Below, piece after piece: positions 35,936 through 45,273 of a stretch of 64,000 nt of DNA. The stretch comes from Nostoc sp. NMS2 (GTDB lineage Bacteria > Cyanobacteriota > Cyanobacteriia > Cyanobacteriales > Nostocaceae), in NCBI RefSeq assembly GCF_017115105.1, contig NZ_JABXKH010000044.1, positions 1 to 64,000 of the forward strand, given 5' to 3'. Numbering within the stretch: the first letter of the stretch is position 1; every line of letters begins with the position of its first letter. The notes under the pieces are model-generated. The model did not search any database. It was given only the letters and a program-made list of their open reading frames with translations, and was not told where the DNA came from. Position numbers and translations under genes: made by a program.

Positions 35936-38165
35936 GTTTGAGTCGATGGGGGATATTATTCCCCGCACCTCTCAGTTAAATCTGGGCGTGCAACTTTCGC
36001 CGCACCCAGCTTCCGATGTTCTCAGCTTGCGCTTTTGCTTATGTGGGTATAATCGTGACATGACTCATGTAATGCCACTAGATTATTCTTTTTCCAGTTG
36101 GCGTGATTTCTGTCGATGTGGTGCAGATGAATCTTTTCCTCATCGATGAATTTTAAGCCGCAGGAAGCACATTTATGGTTTTGCTTATTAAGAGCTTTAG
36201 AGGTTTCGCCATTATAGAGTTTACTGTTACGTTCGCTCCAGTAGGCTGTATCTCCGTCATAGGGGGATTTAGTTCCTTGAACCATGACGTGTTTATTTTC
36301 GGAGTAAGGAACAGCCGGAAATGCTTTGTCTAGTAATTTCTTGCTAGAGTGGCTATTCTGTTTGGTTTCCTTGTTAAATACCGTATAGGCTCTTTTTTGG
36401 ATGTGGTATAACGAGTTTCTAGACCCGTCCATCTTACAGAACTTGTGGTAATTTCTCCATCCTCTAACTATTGGTGCTAGCTTTTCAGCCTTTACAATAG
36501 AACCATAATTCGAGTTGTTGACGATGTGTTTTACTTTCTTACGAAAAGCTTTAAAGTTATCCACTGAGGGAGTACTTCTAAACTTTCCATTGCTCTGAAC
36601 TTTGAAGTTCCAGCCGAGGAAATCAAACCCGTCTGTCGCGGCGGTAACTTTGGTTTTCTTTTGGCTTACATTCATTCCGCGTTTGCGGAGGAACTCGCTG
36701 ATTCTTTCAAGTATCTCTGTTGCATCATCTTCGGGTCGGAGTATAATAACCATGTCATCCGCGTATCGGATTGATGGTTCTATGATTGACTTATTTAAAG
36801 TCTTCTCGTGTACCTTACTACCTAGTTTGTAGTTGTAATGGTATCTGTGTATACTCTCAATCCCGTTGAGTGCAATATTTGCTAGTAATGGGCTGACCAC
36901 TCCCCCTTGAGGGGTACCCTGTTCGGGGAATTCTGGGTTGACTCCTGCCTTGAGGCATCGGAAAATACCGAGTTTTAAACCTTTGGGGGCGATGAGTTCG
37001 TCCATTATTGCTGAGTGGTTAATCAGGTCGTTGCACTTTTCGATATCGAGTTCAATGACTCGTTTTTCTATTCCATTGGTTTGGGATTTTAGGTTATTAA
37101 AGATGTACTGTTGTGCATCATGGGCAGAGCGCCCAGTTCTAAACCCGTAACTCCTGGCATGGAAAGTGGCTTCATGTGCTGGTTCAAGTGCGTATTTTGC
37201 TAGGCATTGCCAAGCTCTATCCGAGATGGTTGGTATCTTGAGCATTCTGATAGTCCCGTCCTTTTTGGGGATAGGGATTTCTCTTAGCCCTTGATGTTTC
37301 CAATTTCCACTATTCACTCTTAGTAGTTCTTCAAGGCTGAAGCGTTCTTCAAATGAGAGGGATTTTTTCCTATCAATACCAGCCGTCTTTTTACCAGCGT
37401 TTAGCTGAGATACTTGTCTAATTGCAAGAAATCGAGCCGAGGTAGATTTTAGAATAAGCTTTTGGAGTAACCGAGCTTTCCGCTTGTTTCCAACTTGAAC
37501 AGCTTTGTACACGCGCTTCTGAAGGCGGAAAAGATTTCGGCGGAATTTCTTCCACGGTAAAGCTCTCCAAGATTCACTAGTTTTGTAACTGTGTCTAATC
37601 ATTTTCTCTTCTCTGGTTTGTGTATTCTGAACACCTCGCAACAATTACGTTGCGTCCTACCCGACTTGTGAGAGTTCCGTATCCCGTCTTACCTACCTGG
37701 GGTTCGACTGCCCCAAGACTCACAAATCGTTTTTATTCGTTCCCTCGGTTGGATTGATTGTTCCGTTAGATGTAGCCAATTCAACTACTAGATTCCCTAG
37801 ACTCTTACCGATATTAAGAAGAAGGATTCGGCGGGAATTGTCTCCAGTGAGGTCAGGGGTTATGGCTGTTGCGCCCTGCTTCATTCTGAGTTGCTTCTCT
37901 AGGCTCTGTTTCATCATGGGAACTCCCTGTTAGCGCCAGTGTCAACCCGCAACGGCTGTCTGATTGCGCCCAGTTAAGAGCTTCACTCTACAAGAAACGA
38001 GCTTGTTCGGTGTGGGCAGGTAAGGAGTCAATTCTGAGTCTGAATGGTAGGGCTTTCACCTACATCTAACCGAGAGTTCAGCCTTTTAATGACAGTAATC
38101 TGCTGTCAGGCTGGATTAGTTATTTACGGACTGATTACCGTGATTCACTAATCAACGAATCGCAC
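35936..38165 (-). mobile_element. Group II intron with maturase gene
   Basis: On the minus strand the element starts with GTGCG (38165-38161), matching the group II 5' consensus, and its first 500 bases are typical of domain I and contain no real gene. The maturase ORF follows. Near the 3' end, domain V is visible as GCTGGGTGCGGCGAAAGTTG and the following pairing strand GCACGCCCAG (about 36007-35975). Domain VI follows: a stem between GAGAGGTGCGGGG and CCCCCATC with an unpaired A, 7 bases before the predicted 3' end AC at 35936. The intron sits downstream of the glycosyltransferase gene. A hairpin GCACCTT-AAAAG-AAGGTGC spans the 5' junction. Confidence 0.8.
36022..37602 (-). CDS. ltrA: Group II intron reverse transcriptase/maturase with HNH domain
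   Basis: The protein (526 residues from this start) contains the RT fingers and palm with REIPIPKKDGTIRMLKIPTI, GTPQGGVVSPLLANIALNGI and the catalytic SIRYADDMVIIL, then the maturase X domain with VRGWRNYHKFCKMD, and a C-terminal HNH endonuclease with CASCGLKFIDEEKIHLHHID and NLVALHESCH. All key residues are present, so splicing and retrohoming activity is plausible. The frame is open upstream to 37644; the ATG at 37602 follows a GAGAAG purine tract and starts at MIRHSYKTSE. It lies in domain IV of the intron. Confidence 0.93.
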   Translation of the reverse strand: MIRHSYKTSESWRALPWKKFRRNLFRLQKRVYKAVQVGNKRKARLLQKLILKSTSARFLAIRQVSQLNAGKKTAGIDRKKSLSFEERFSLEELLRVNSGNWKHQGLREIPIPKKDGTIRMLKIPTISDRAWQCLAKYALEPAHEATFHARSYGFRTGRSAHDAQQYIFNNLKSQTNGIEKRVIELDIEKCNDLINHSAIMDELIAPKGLKLGIFRCLKAGVNPEFPEQGTPQGGVVSPLLANIALNGIESIHRYHYNYKLGSKVHEKTLNKSIIEPSIRYADDMVIILRPEDDATEILERISEFLRKRGMNVSQKKTKVTAATDGFDFLGWNFKVQSNGKFRSTPSVDNFKAFRKKVKHIVNNSNYGSIVKAEKLAPIVRGWRNYHKFCKMDGSRNSLYHIQKRAYTVFNKETKQNSHSSKKLLDKAFPAVPYSENKHVMVQGTKSPYDGDTAYWSERNSKLYNGETSKALNKQNHKCASCGLKFIDEEKIHLHHIDRNHANWKKNNLVALHESCHDYTHISKSAS

Positions 38166-38334
38166 CTTCTTTTAAGGTGCTTTCAAAAAATAAATTATTC
38201 CATAAGAAAATAATTATTATAGAAGGAGAATAAATGATTGCCGACGGCAACCATTTATTCCCCTTAAGGATGTACGATAAATTTCTTACCTAAACTAAGC
38301 AAGAACTACCTCTCTTTTTTGCAAAATGAAAAAT

Positions 38335-39348
38335 TTAGTCCTTACTTAGATGTTTATCGACGCTACTATACTTTGAGAAATATTTACTTGAAAAGTAATT
38401 AATCCTACGCGAAATAATTTGGGGTGATTGTTTGGCAAGATGTACAAAAAAATATGGATTATTTGCCATCTCGACTAAAGTCCTTGAAAAGCTTTTACTT
38501 TTAATAGCATCTAAAACACGAAAATAGGGTCTAGTTTTCTCAAGCAAAGCTAAACGTCTAGACAAAGCTTTGAATAACTGGGGGTTCGTTTTTATAAAAT
38601 CTTGCTCTAAGAAATGTTTACTGATATTACAAGTTTCTTCGAGACGTTTTACTTTGTTTGTACTAGCCACTAAAGAACCTAGACGGGATCGATAAAAATA
38701 GTAAGGGGTTGGTACAAATATAAAGCGAGCTTTATACGCTAGGCATTTGAGATAAAACCAAAAATCTTCACTTAGTCGAATGCTTTCATCATATTCAATG
38801 TTATTTTTTACAAGGAATTCGCGTTTAATTACAGGCTTTGTTAAACCAACAGTCAAGCCTCCTCGTCCCGGTAAATCAGTTTCTACATAATATACAGAAT
38901 CAATTTCTTTGATTGTGTCAATCTGCTCTCTACTCTGAGCAATTAAAGTATTCCAAGGCGTTTTATCACCATCTTTGATGTAATACAAATCATCTGCAAC
39001 CATGTCTGCATTTTCTGCATCTGCCACCTGCAAAAGTTTTTCTAATCTTTCGGGAAGATACCAGTCGTCAGAGTCGAGAATAGCAATCCATTTGCCCTTA
39101 GCCTCCTTGATGGCAAGATTACGTGCCCCTGAAGGCCCAAGATTTTTTGGACTAGCTATAATTTTGAGACGATCATCAGTAAAATTTTGAGCTATTGCTA
39201 AAGTTTTATCAGTTGAGGCATCATCAACGACAATAAGTTCAAGGTTCTTAAGAGTTTGCCCTAAAACTGACTCTATTGCCTGGGAAATATAAGCTTCTGT
39301 ATTATATGCAGGCATAATTACTGTAACTTCAGGAATATCCATAAACAT
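38335..39348 (-). CDS. Family 2 glycosyltransferase
   Basis: The 337-residue protein starts PEVTVIMPAYNTEAYISQAI and has the GT-A nucleotide-binding LIVVDDASTDKT and the metal-binding WIAILDSDDWY blocks, all intact. The C-terminal part (about 220-337) is helical, without membrane segments. GT2 enzymes transfer sugars from nucleotide donors to polysaccharide or lipid acceptors, and the acceptor is unknown. A group II intron follows 170 bp downstream in the same orientation. The gene's base composition is lower in G+C than that of its housekeeping neighbours, which could reflect transfer. Confidence 0.92.
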   Translation of the reverse strand: MFMDIPEVTVIMPAYNTEAYISQAIESVLGQTLKNLELIVVDDASTDKTLAIAQNFTDDRLKIIASPKNLGPSGARNLAIKEAKGKWIAILDSDDWYLPERLEKLLQVADAENADMVADDLYYIKDGDKTPWNTLIAQSREQIDTIKEIDSVYYVETDLPGRGGLTVGLTKPVIKREFLVKNNIEYDESIRLSEDFWFYLKCLAYKARFIFVPTPYYFYRSRLGSLVASTNKVKRLEETCNISKHFLEQDFIKTNPQLFKALSRRLALLEKTRPYFRVLDAIKSKSFSRTLVEMANNPYFFVHLAKQSPQIISRRINYFSSKYFSKYSSVDKHLSKD

Positions 39349-40090
39349 ATAAACTTACTTTGATTTGGGTTAACTTGAGTACAGAATGTTTATCAGAGAA
39401 GGATAGCTAGCTCAAAAGTACTTATTTGGGCTGTTTATCCAATTTTATTTTTATACTAGTTATTTAATTATCACAAGTGTAAGGATAGATCAATAAGCAC
39501 AAAGATAGATAAACTAGAATAATCCTGTATATCATCATGCTTGATCTTCACATAATCTTTATAAACGTGTTTAAACTCTCATAAAATCATATTAGTGTCA
39601 GCCTAGCAAAAAATCTAACATTGCATCTCTAATATAGGACTCATATTTGATTTCTGAAAAAACTCAGTACACCTCTAACTCCCTTCTTTTCTGTTCCCTG
39701 TTCCCTATTCCCTACACAAGTATGTTCATTAATAAAATCGGATTCCTATATATAAATATGTATCTATGCAAATAATAAATATTGCATTGTTTGTAATTAT
39801 TGTCTGGTTATTATAAAATTGGTATAAATATCTTTACTAACAAGAAAATACTTAAATACAGTCATATTAGACAGTAACAATCATATTTACTGAGTATCAA
39901 TAAAATGAGGGCTAATAGAGATAAACTAGATAAAATAGAAATTAAAAACTGTTTACAATAATATAATAAGCATTGAAGAAATGAATTTTTGATGAATATC
40001 ATCACAATTTAAACACTTTTTTAGAGTCAACTTAAAGCAGAATACATAGATGCGGATAATTGGACATATCAACTACAAAAGTTACTACCC
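39349..40090. other. A+T-rich divergent intergenic region
   Basis: This 742-bp region shows no reading frame of note, no terminator and no clear repeat apart from a short CCCTGTTCCCTATTCCCTA tract at about 39697-39715. It must hold promoters for both the glycosyltransferase and the lipid kinase gene. Confidence 0.6.
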
Positions 40091-40975
40091 ATGAGTTCCC
40101 GCGCCCTGCTGTTAATAAATCGTCATGCCCGCCAAGGGCAAAAGAGTCTGTCGGAAGCGATTCAATATCTGAAAACACTCGGCTTTGATTTAATTGAGGA
40201 GTCTACAGAAGACCCAAAACATCTTACTGAAGTTATATTTCGCTATCAGCATGAAGTTGATCTAGTAATCATTGGTGGTGGAGATGGCACTCTCAATGCA
40301 GCAGTAGATGCTTTAGTTGACACTCAGTTGCCCTTGGGAATATTACCTTTAGGAACTGCCAACGACCTAGCGAGGACTTTGGGAATCCCGAATTCTCTCA
40401 GCGAAGCTTGCAAAATTATTGCAAATGGAAATCTACGTCATATCGACTTGGGTTGGGTGAACGGCAAGCACTTTTTTAACGTTGCCAGTCTGGGATTGAG
40501 TGTAAAAATTACCCAGCGACTTACTAAAGAAGTCAAACGCCGTTGGGGAATATTTGCTTATGCCGCCACTTCATTGCAAGTCATTTGGGAAGCTAGACCT
40601 TTTACTGCGGAAATTGCGATCAATGGTGAATCAGTCCATGCGAAAACAGTACAAATTGCTGTGGGTAACGGCCGTTATTACGGCGGTGGCATGGCAGTGG
40701 CTGACGATGCCACAATAGATGACCAAAGGCTAGACCTCTATAGCTTGGAAATTAAACACTGGTGGCAGATTATACTATTACTTCCTGCGATGCGAGAAGG
40801 GCGACATATACATTGGCAGAGTGTGCGTTCTCTTCAAGGTCAAGAAATAAAAGTATATACTCGCAAACCGCGTCCTATTAATACAGATGGTGAAATCACT
40901 ACTTACACACCGGCTCATTTTAGGGTTATACCTAAAGCTATAGCTGTTTTAGCACCCACAGAAATCAGGAGTTAG
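40091..40975 (+). CDS. YegS/DgkB-type lipid kinase
   Basis: The 294-residue protein shows the diacylglycerol kinase catalytic fold: an N-terminal INRHARQGQKSLSEA segment, the nucleotide-binding VIIGGGDGTLNAAVDAL, LPLGTANDLARTLGIP, and in the second domain GNGRYYGGGMAVADDATIDD. The C-terminus ends with INTDGEITTYTPAHFRVIP. Such enzymes phosphorylate diacylglycerol or related lipids; the exact lipid is unknown. It is followed by the ExoD gene with 79 bp between and could be cotranscribed. Confidence 0.9.
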   Translation: MSSRALLLINRHARQGQKSLSEAIQYLKTLGFDLIEESTEDPKHLTEVIFRYQHEVDLVIIGGGDGTLNAAVDALVDTQLPLGILPLGTANDLARTLGIPNSLSEACKIIANGNLRHIDLGWVNGKHFFNVASLGLSVKITQRLTKEVKRRWGIFAYAATSLQVIWEARPFTAEIAINGESVHAKTVQIAVGNGRYYGGGMAVADDATIDDQRLDLYSLEIKHWWQIILLLPAMREGRHIHWQSVRSLQGQEIKVYTRKPRPINTDGEITTYTPAHFRVIPKAIAVLAPTEIRS

Positions 40976-41054
40976 CAGTTATTCTCCCTGATCTCCCTCA
41001 CTTCCTCTATTTCCCTCTGTTAAAAATGTGGGAACTTGCATCAACTCACGCCAA

Positions 41055-41660
41055 ATGCATCTGAGATTTTCCCAAGATATAAAGTCCCTGTTAGAACGCC
41101 TAGCTAAACAACCGCTTACTCTAGGTGATGTTCTGGCAGAAACCTCAGAACGAGGGTTCAGCCTGGTAATTACATTATTAGTTTTGCCCTTTTTATTTCC
41201 GATGCCACCGGGATTAACTGGCCCTTTTGGTGGTGCTTGTTTACTGTTGTCAGCGCAAATGGTTTTAGGGAGGCGATCGCCTTGGCTGCCGAAAAGAATC
41301 GCTAACTACAAGTTTCCTCGTCGCTTCGCCCAGTTACTTTTGCAAAATTTAGGACGTGTTACCAAAGTTTTACAGAAAATCGCTCGTCCCAGACTGGCAA
41401 AAATAGCCCATAATCCTTTGATTTGGCGAATTAATGGGTTTTGTATCTCTTTATTAACAATATTACTAATATTACCAATTCCGTTTACAAATCCCATCCC
41501 CACTATAGGTATTTTACTTGTGACTGTTGCCACCATCGAATCTGATGGTTTATTAATTTGCATCAGCTACGGCATTACTTTCTTAATTACCTTGCTGTTT
41601 GGATTTTTTGGTTATGCAGTATGGTTAGCTCCAAGTTTACTACCATCTATCTTTAAATAA
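41055..41660 (+). CDS. ExoD family exopolysaccharide-synthesis membrane protein
   Basis: The protein begins with a soluble helix (SQDIKSLLERLAKQPLTLGDVL) followed by TSERGFSLVITLLVLPFLFP and MPPGLTGPFGG, the ExoD signature, and has about five hydrophobic segments, 201 residues in all. ExoD was linked to exopolysaccharide production and alkali resistance in rhizobia; its molecular action is unknown. The open frame extends to a GTG at 41028, but the ATG at 41055 starts closest to the conserved part. Confidence 0.85.
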   Translation: MHLRFSQDIKSLLERLAKQPLTLGDVLAETSERGFSLVITLLVLPFLFPMPPGLTGPFGGACLLLSAQMVLGRRSPWLPKRIANYKFPRRFAQLLLQNLGRVTKVLQKIARPRLAKIAHNPLIWRINGFCISLLTILLILPIPFTNPIPTIGILLVTVATIESDGLLICISYGITFLITLLFGFFGYAVWLAPSLLPSIFK

Positions 41661-41664
41661 TAAA

Positions 41665-42033
41665 AGCCCCCAGCTTAAAGCTAAGGGCTGTAATTTATTA
41701 GGGTGCATCTACCATTTATTAATCCGCTTTATTAATTCCTATATCCGGGAAAATTAGACTTATAAACAAATTTATTTTATCAAGGCATTAAAAATTACAA
41801 CTAATAAAAAAGCCCCCAGCTTCAAGCTAAGGGCTGTAATTTATTAAGGTGCATCTACCATTTATTGATCCGCTTTATTAATTCCTATATCCGGAAAAAT
41901 TAGACTTATAAACAAATTTATTTTATCAAGGCATTAAAAATTTAATTTAAAAAAACCCTCAGCTAAAAGCTAAGGGCTGTGATTTAATTAAGGTGCATCT
42001 ACTATTTATATATCCCCCTTAGTTCTTGCTGCA
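41665..42033. repeat. Tandem array of 143-146-bp hairpin units
   Basis: Three direct copies start at 41665, 41811 and 41954. Each begins with a hairpin of the form AGCCCCCAGC-TTAA-GCTAAGGGCT, followed by GTAATTTATT and GGTGCATCTACCATTTAT; copies 1 and 2 are almost identical across 146 bp, while copy 3 diverges after about 65 bp. No frame crosses the units. Between the array and the next gene (42034-42291) only A+T-rich sequence is seen. The array could encode repeated small RNAs or terminator-like structures. Confidence 0.85.
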
Positions 42034-42291
42034 TCAGGAAGAATTGAAAAAAAATGAATAACTGTGGAATTGATTTCGTTAGCTATAAAACTAATACTAG
42101 TCTGAATGAGGATAACCTGCGGTTTTTGACTAGATAATCATTGATTAACTTCACATTAATTTTACAAATAGCCCCAATTTTACCTAAATACGCAAAGTTT
42201 TTGTTAATATCTCTCATGCCATATCCGCAATAGTACGAATTTAGTTTATTAGTTGGGTATATGATTCTAAAAGTTAGACCCACCCAACTGA

Positions 42292-42849
42292 ATGAAGCGA
42301 TCGCAATTTCTATTAGCCCTTGCTAGTCTTTGTATTGTCGGGGGAAGCTTTTTTATGAGAACAGCTTTTAGCAGTACTAATGAGCCTAAAATAATAACTG
42401 ATACATCACGCTACAGAGAGATTCGTAATCAGCTATGGTCTGATAATGATCAAGTAAAACATTTTCCTAATCAGATTCCTACTGATGCCAAAGACGTTCG
42501 TATTGCTTACTCTCCAGAATTTTTGCAAGGAAGTACTTTTTTTCAAATTAGGCTGAAACAGCCACCAAACAAGATAGAAAAATTACTTTTACAATACAGA
42601 AATAGTGCAAAGTACAAATATAGAGGTGGTAACACAAACGACCACATAAACCAACTTAATGGTGTGCCAACAACTTTTTTCTACACCAGTGAATCTCCTA
42701 CAGAATCTTTTCCAGCTACTTATGAAATACTAGTATTAAATGCAGATGACAAAGGCAGACCTGGCTTCAAGTGGAATCATGGAAACAGCTATGGTGTCGC
42801 TATTAATAGTTCCACCTCAGAAATAATCTATTGGTCTGAAAAATGGTAG
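42292..42849 (+). CDS. Hypothetical exported protein
   Basis: The 185-residue product has an N-terminal signal or anchor (KRSQFLLALASLCIVGGSFF) and a mature part with mixed strands, containing DAKDVRIAYSPEFLQGSTFFQ and GVPTTFFYTSESPTESFPA and ending WNHGNSYGVAINSSTSEII. I recognise no family. The ATG is embedded in a HIP1 site (ATGAAGCGATCGC). It follows the hairpin array and stands alone. Confidence 0.65.
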   Translation: MKRSQFLLALASLCIVGGSFFMRTAFSSTNEPKIITDTSRYREIRNQLWSDNDQVKHFPNQIPTDAKDVRIAYSPEFLQGSTFFQIRLKQPPNKIEKLLLQYRNSAKYKYRGGNTNDHINQLNGVPTTFFYTSESPTESFPATYEILVLNADDKGRPGFKWNHGNSYGVAINSSTSEIIYWSEKW

Positions 42850-43211
42850 CTAGCAATTCAAAATGAATTTGAATCGCTATATTTACCCTTCGGTAAGTCT
42901 TCGCTTCACGCCAGTTTCCCTATTTGGGGAAACCCTCAAGACCAGACTGTCAACACTTCTACATCGCTACAGCCAAGGGTAATACAAGGCAACTAGCTTG
43001 ACTTTGCACTCAATCCCATTCAAATCTTAAAAGTCCTCAATATTTAATTTTTTGTCCCCAATTCAAAGTTTTTTGTTATCTATCAATAATTGTATTTATT
43101 CTTTACCGTATAATAAAATACTGCGCTAATATGCTTTTGTTATACAAGAACCACTCTAAGTGCTACAGTTAACAGTAGTGTATTCAATTCACAATAATTT
43201 AAGCAAGAAAG
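42850..43211. other. Intergenic region with short palindromes
   Basis: There is no gene. A hairpin GTTTCCC-TATTT-GGGGAAAC occurs at about 42922-42942, next to the repeat-like CCTTCGGTAAGTCTTCGCTT. The right half is A+T-rich. Confidence 0.45.
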
Positions 43212-44150
43212 ATGTGCAAAATGAAAAATCTTGTAAAAAATCTTCTTAATGAACAAACTAAATCAATTATTAGATCATCTGAACTGTACCAATATTTTCA
43301 TAATAAAGTGCATTCAAGTAAGCTAGCTGTTGAAGGCAAAAGGCTTGATATTTGTGCCAATGAGATTGCGATCTATCTACTTCAGTCTGGTAAAGATAAA
43401 TATGTATTGCATGATAAAATTTGTCTTGAAATTGGAAGTGGATGGTTACTCACTCATTCGTTAGTATTTTACCTTCTCGGTGCAAAAAAGGTTTATGCAA
43501 CAGATATGTACCCATTATTACGACCCGAAAATATTTTAAAAGCCGTGTGTAATTCTGTCGATTGGAGTATTTTAGATAGTCTATCTACATTTGAAGAACG
43601 CGATACTATACACTTACGTTTAAAAAAACTGCTTTCATTCAAAAAATTATCAGTAGAAGTCTTACAAGACTTGGGCATTGAATACATTGCTCCAATTGAC
43701 TTGTCTCAAAAAATGCCTAGCAAAGAAAAAATAGATTTTATATTCTCAAAATCTGTGTTGGAACATGTGCCAGTTGATGATGTTGTGCCACTTTTAAAAA
43801 ATCTTGCAAGTAGCCTCTCTGAAGATGGTTTTATGTTTCATCTTATTGATTTACTGGATCACAGAAATAGAAAAGAAAGACCATTTGATTTCTTTATTTA
43901 TCGACAGGAAGATTACTCAAAAGAATTACAATCAAGGTGGGGAAATAGAATTCGACGAAGCCAATGGAAGCAGATATTTTCTAACATCGAGCATTTGGAC
44001 TCTAAATTTGTATTTGAATGGTCGTGTAAGAACGGAGAATTACCAGAAAAAATCGACTCGTCTATTCAATATACTGATGAAGAAGATTTAAGAATCTCCC
44101 ATATTGGTGTCTTTGGAGAATTCACATCACTTCCGAAATTCAGGTCTTAG
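43212..44150 (+). CDS. Class I SAM-dependent methyltransferase
   Basis: Residues 75-110 contain the SAM-binding motif I (LEIGSGWLLTHSLVFYLLGA), followed by KKVYATDMYP with the acidic residue after strand 2. The IDFIFSKSVLEHVPVDDV and FMFHLIDLLDH blocks are the typical strand 4 and 5 regions, so it is a Methyltransf_11/23-like enzyme. The substrate is unknown. The gene is low in G+C (long A/T-rich codons such as AAA and TTA) compared with neighbours, which suggests horizontal acquisition. Met4 at 43221 is an alternative start. Confidence 0.85.
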   Translation: MCKMKNLVKNLLNEQTKSIIRSSELYQYFHNKVHSSKLAVEGKRLDICANEIAIYLLQSGKDKYVLHDKICLEIGSGWLLTHSLVFYLLGAKKVYATDMYPLLRPENILKAVCNSVDWSILDSLSTFEERDTIHLRLKKLLSFKKLSVEVLQDLGIEYIAPIDLSQKMPSKEKIDFIFSKSVLEHVPVDDVVPLLKNLASSLSEDGFMFHLIDLLDHRNRKERPFDFFIYRQEDYSKELQSRWGNRIRRSQWKQIFSNIEHLDSKFVFEWSCKNGELPEKIDSSIQYTDEEDLRISHIGVFGEFTSLPKFRS

Positions 44151-44372
44151 AGATTATTTAAAAAGTGTTTTACTTTGACTTGATGCACTTTTAGATGGAC
44201 TTTTCAAACATTTTATTAGGAAAAAGAAGTTTTGAGAGGAGGCTTACTCCCCTCAGACTTCAATACTAAGTACTGCTTTTAGTCTTTTGGGTATATCACT
44301 TTGGGTAGTTAAAACTTATAGCTAGCATAGCTAAAATTTATAAGCTGCTTAAAAACTATCTGAATATTTAGA

Positions 44373-45149
44373 ATGCCAACTGCTTTAATTACTGGTGCTT
44401 CTAGTGGTATTGGTAAAGCTTTTGCCCAGGAACTAGCTGCACGCAAGACAAATCTTGTACTCGTAGCTCGTTCCGAAGAGAAACTAAGCCAATTAGCTAA
44501 ACAACTACAAGAACAATACAAAATTCAAGTAGACGTTATAATTAAAGACCTCACGGAACCGAATGCAGCTGCTGCTGTATTTGATGCCATTAAAGCAAAG
44601 GGATTAAGCATTGACTTATTAATCAATAATGCTGGTTTTGGTCACTATGGCGACTTTGCCGAAGGGGATGGAGAAAGACAAATTAAAATTGTCCAATTAA
44701 ACGTTTTAGCATTGGTAGATTTAACCCATAAATTTCTCCCCTTGATGCGGCAACGACGGTCTGGAAGTATTATCAACGTATCCTCTATTACCGCATTTCA
44801 ACCGATACCATACCTTTCTGTTTATGCTGCCAGTAAAGCTTTTATTCTCAGTTTTAGTGAAGCGCTATGGGCAGAAAATCGTCAATATGGTGTCCGTGTT
44901 TTGGTTACTTGTCCAGGACCAATAGAAACAAACTTTTTTGCAGAAGCTAATTTCCCTCAAGCGTTGGCAAGTAGTACTGATAAAGTGTATTCTTCAGAAA
45001 AAGTGGTTTTGGAATGTTTAGATGCTTTAGAAAAAGGCTATCCAACTGTTATTAGTTCTGATACTAGTACTCAAATTAGAAGCAAATTATCTCGGCTCGT
45101 ACCACGAAAACTTCTGCTGAATATATTAGCAAAACACTTTAAAGCCTAA
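44373..45149 (+). CDS. Short-chain dehydrogenase/reductase
   Basis: This is a classical SDR of 258 residues: cofactor motif TGASSGIGKAFA, NNAGFGHYG, catalytic Ser in IINVSSITAFQP and the YxxxK pair in YAASKAF. The arginine after the first strand (VARSEEK) fits NADP(H) preference. The substrate is unknown; the overall form resembles the YqjQ/DltE-like SDRs of many bacteria. The gene is monocistronic and followed by a palindromic repeat. Confidence 0.93.
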   Translation: MPTALITGASSGIGKAFAQELAARKTNLVLVARSEEKLSQLAKQLQEQYKIQVDVIIKDLTEPNAAAAVFDAIKAKGLSIDLLINNAGFGHYGDFAEGDGERQIKIVQLNVLALVDLTHKFLPLMRQRRSGSIINVSSITAFQPIPYLSVYAASKAFILSFSEALWAENRQYGVRVLVTCPGPIETNFFAEANFPQALASSTDKVYSSEKVVLECLDALEKGYPTVISSDTSTQIRSKLSRLVPRKLLLNILAKHFKA

Positions 45150-45228
45150 GTATATATTTAAGAGTTGGGAGTTGGAAGTTAAAGAAAGCGGGGAATTAAA
45201 AAATGCTAACTTTCGACTCTTAACTCCT

Positions 45229-45256
45229 GTAGAGACGCGATTAATCGCGTCTCTAC
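45229..45256. repeat. 28-bp perfect palindrome, copy 1
   Basis: GTAGAGACGCGATT and its exact complement form a 28-bp perfect palindrome. A second copy with one changed base lies at 47700-47727. Both are between convergent or tandem genes near stop codons, and they are likely a dispersed repeat that can serve as a terminator. Confidence 0.8.
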
Positions 45257-45273
45257 TCTTAACTTCTAACTTA

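Noticed and set aside
37690..37720. GGTTCGA-type sequence resembling a tRNA T-arm
   Set aside because: It lies in the intron's RNA region and no cloverleaf can be built around it. No tRNA was found in the window.
37720..37917. 65-codon minus-strand frame upstream of the maturase gene
   Set aside because: It lies inside the group II intron domain I region, where the sequence is constrained as structured RNA; no protein family resemblance.
42083..42283. 66-codon minus-strand frame
   Set aside because: A+T-rich region next to the tandem hairpin array; no features beyond an open frame.
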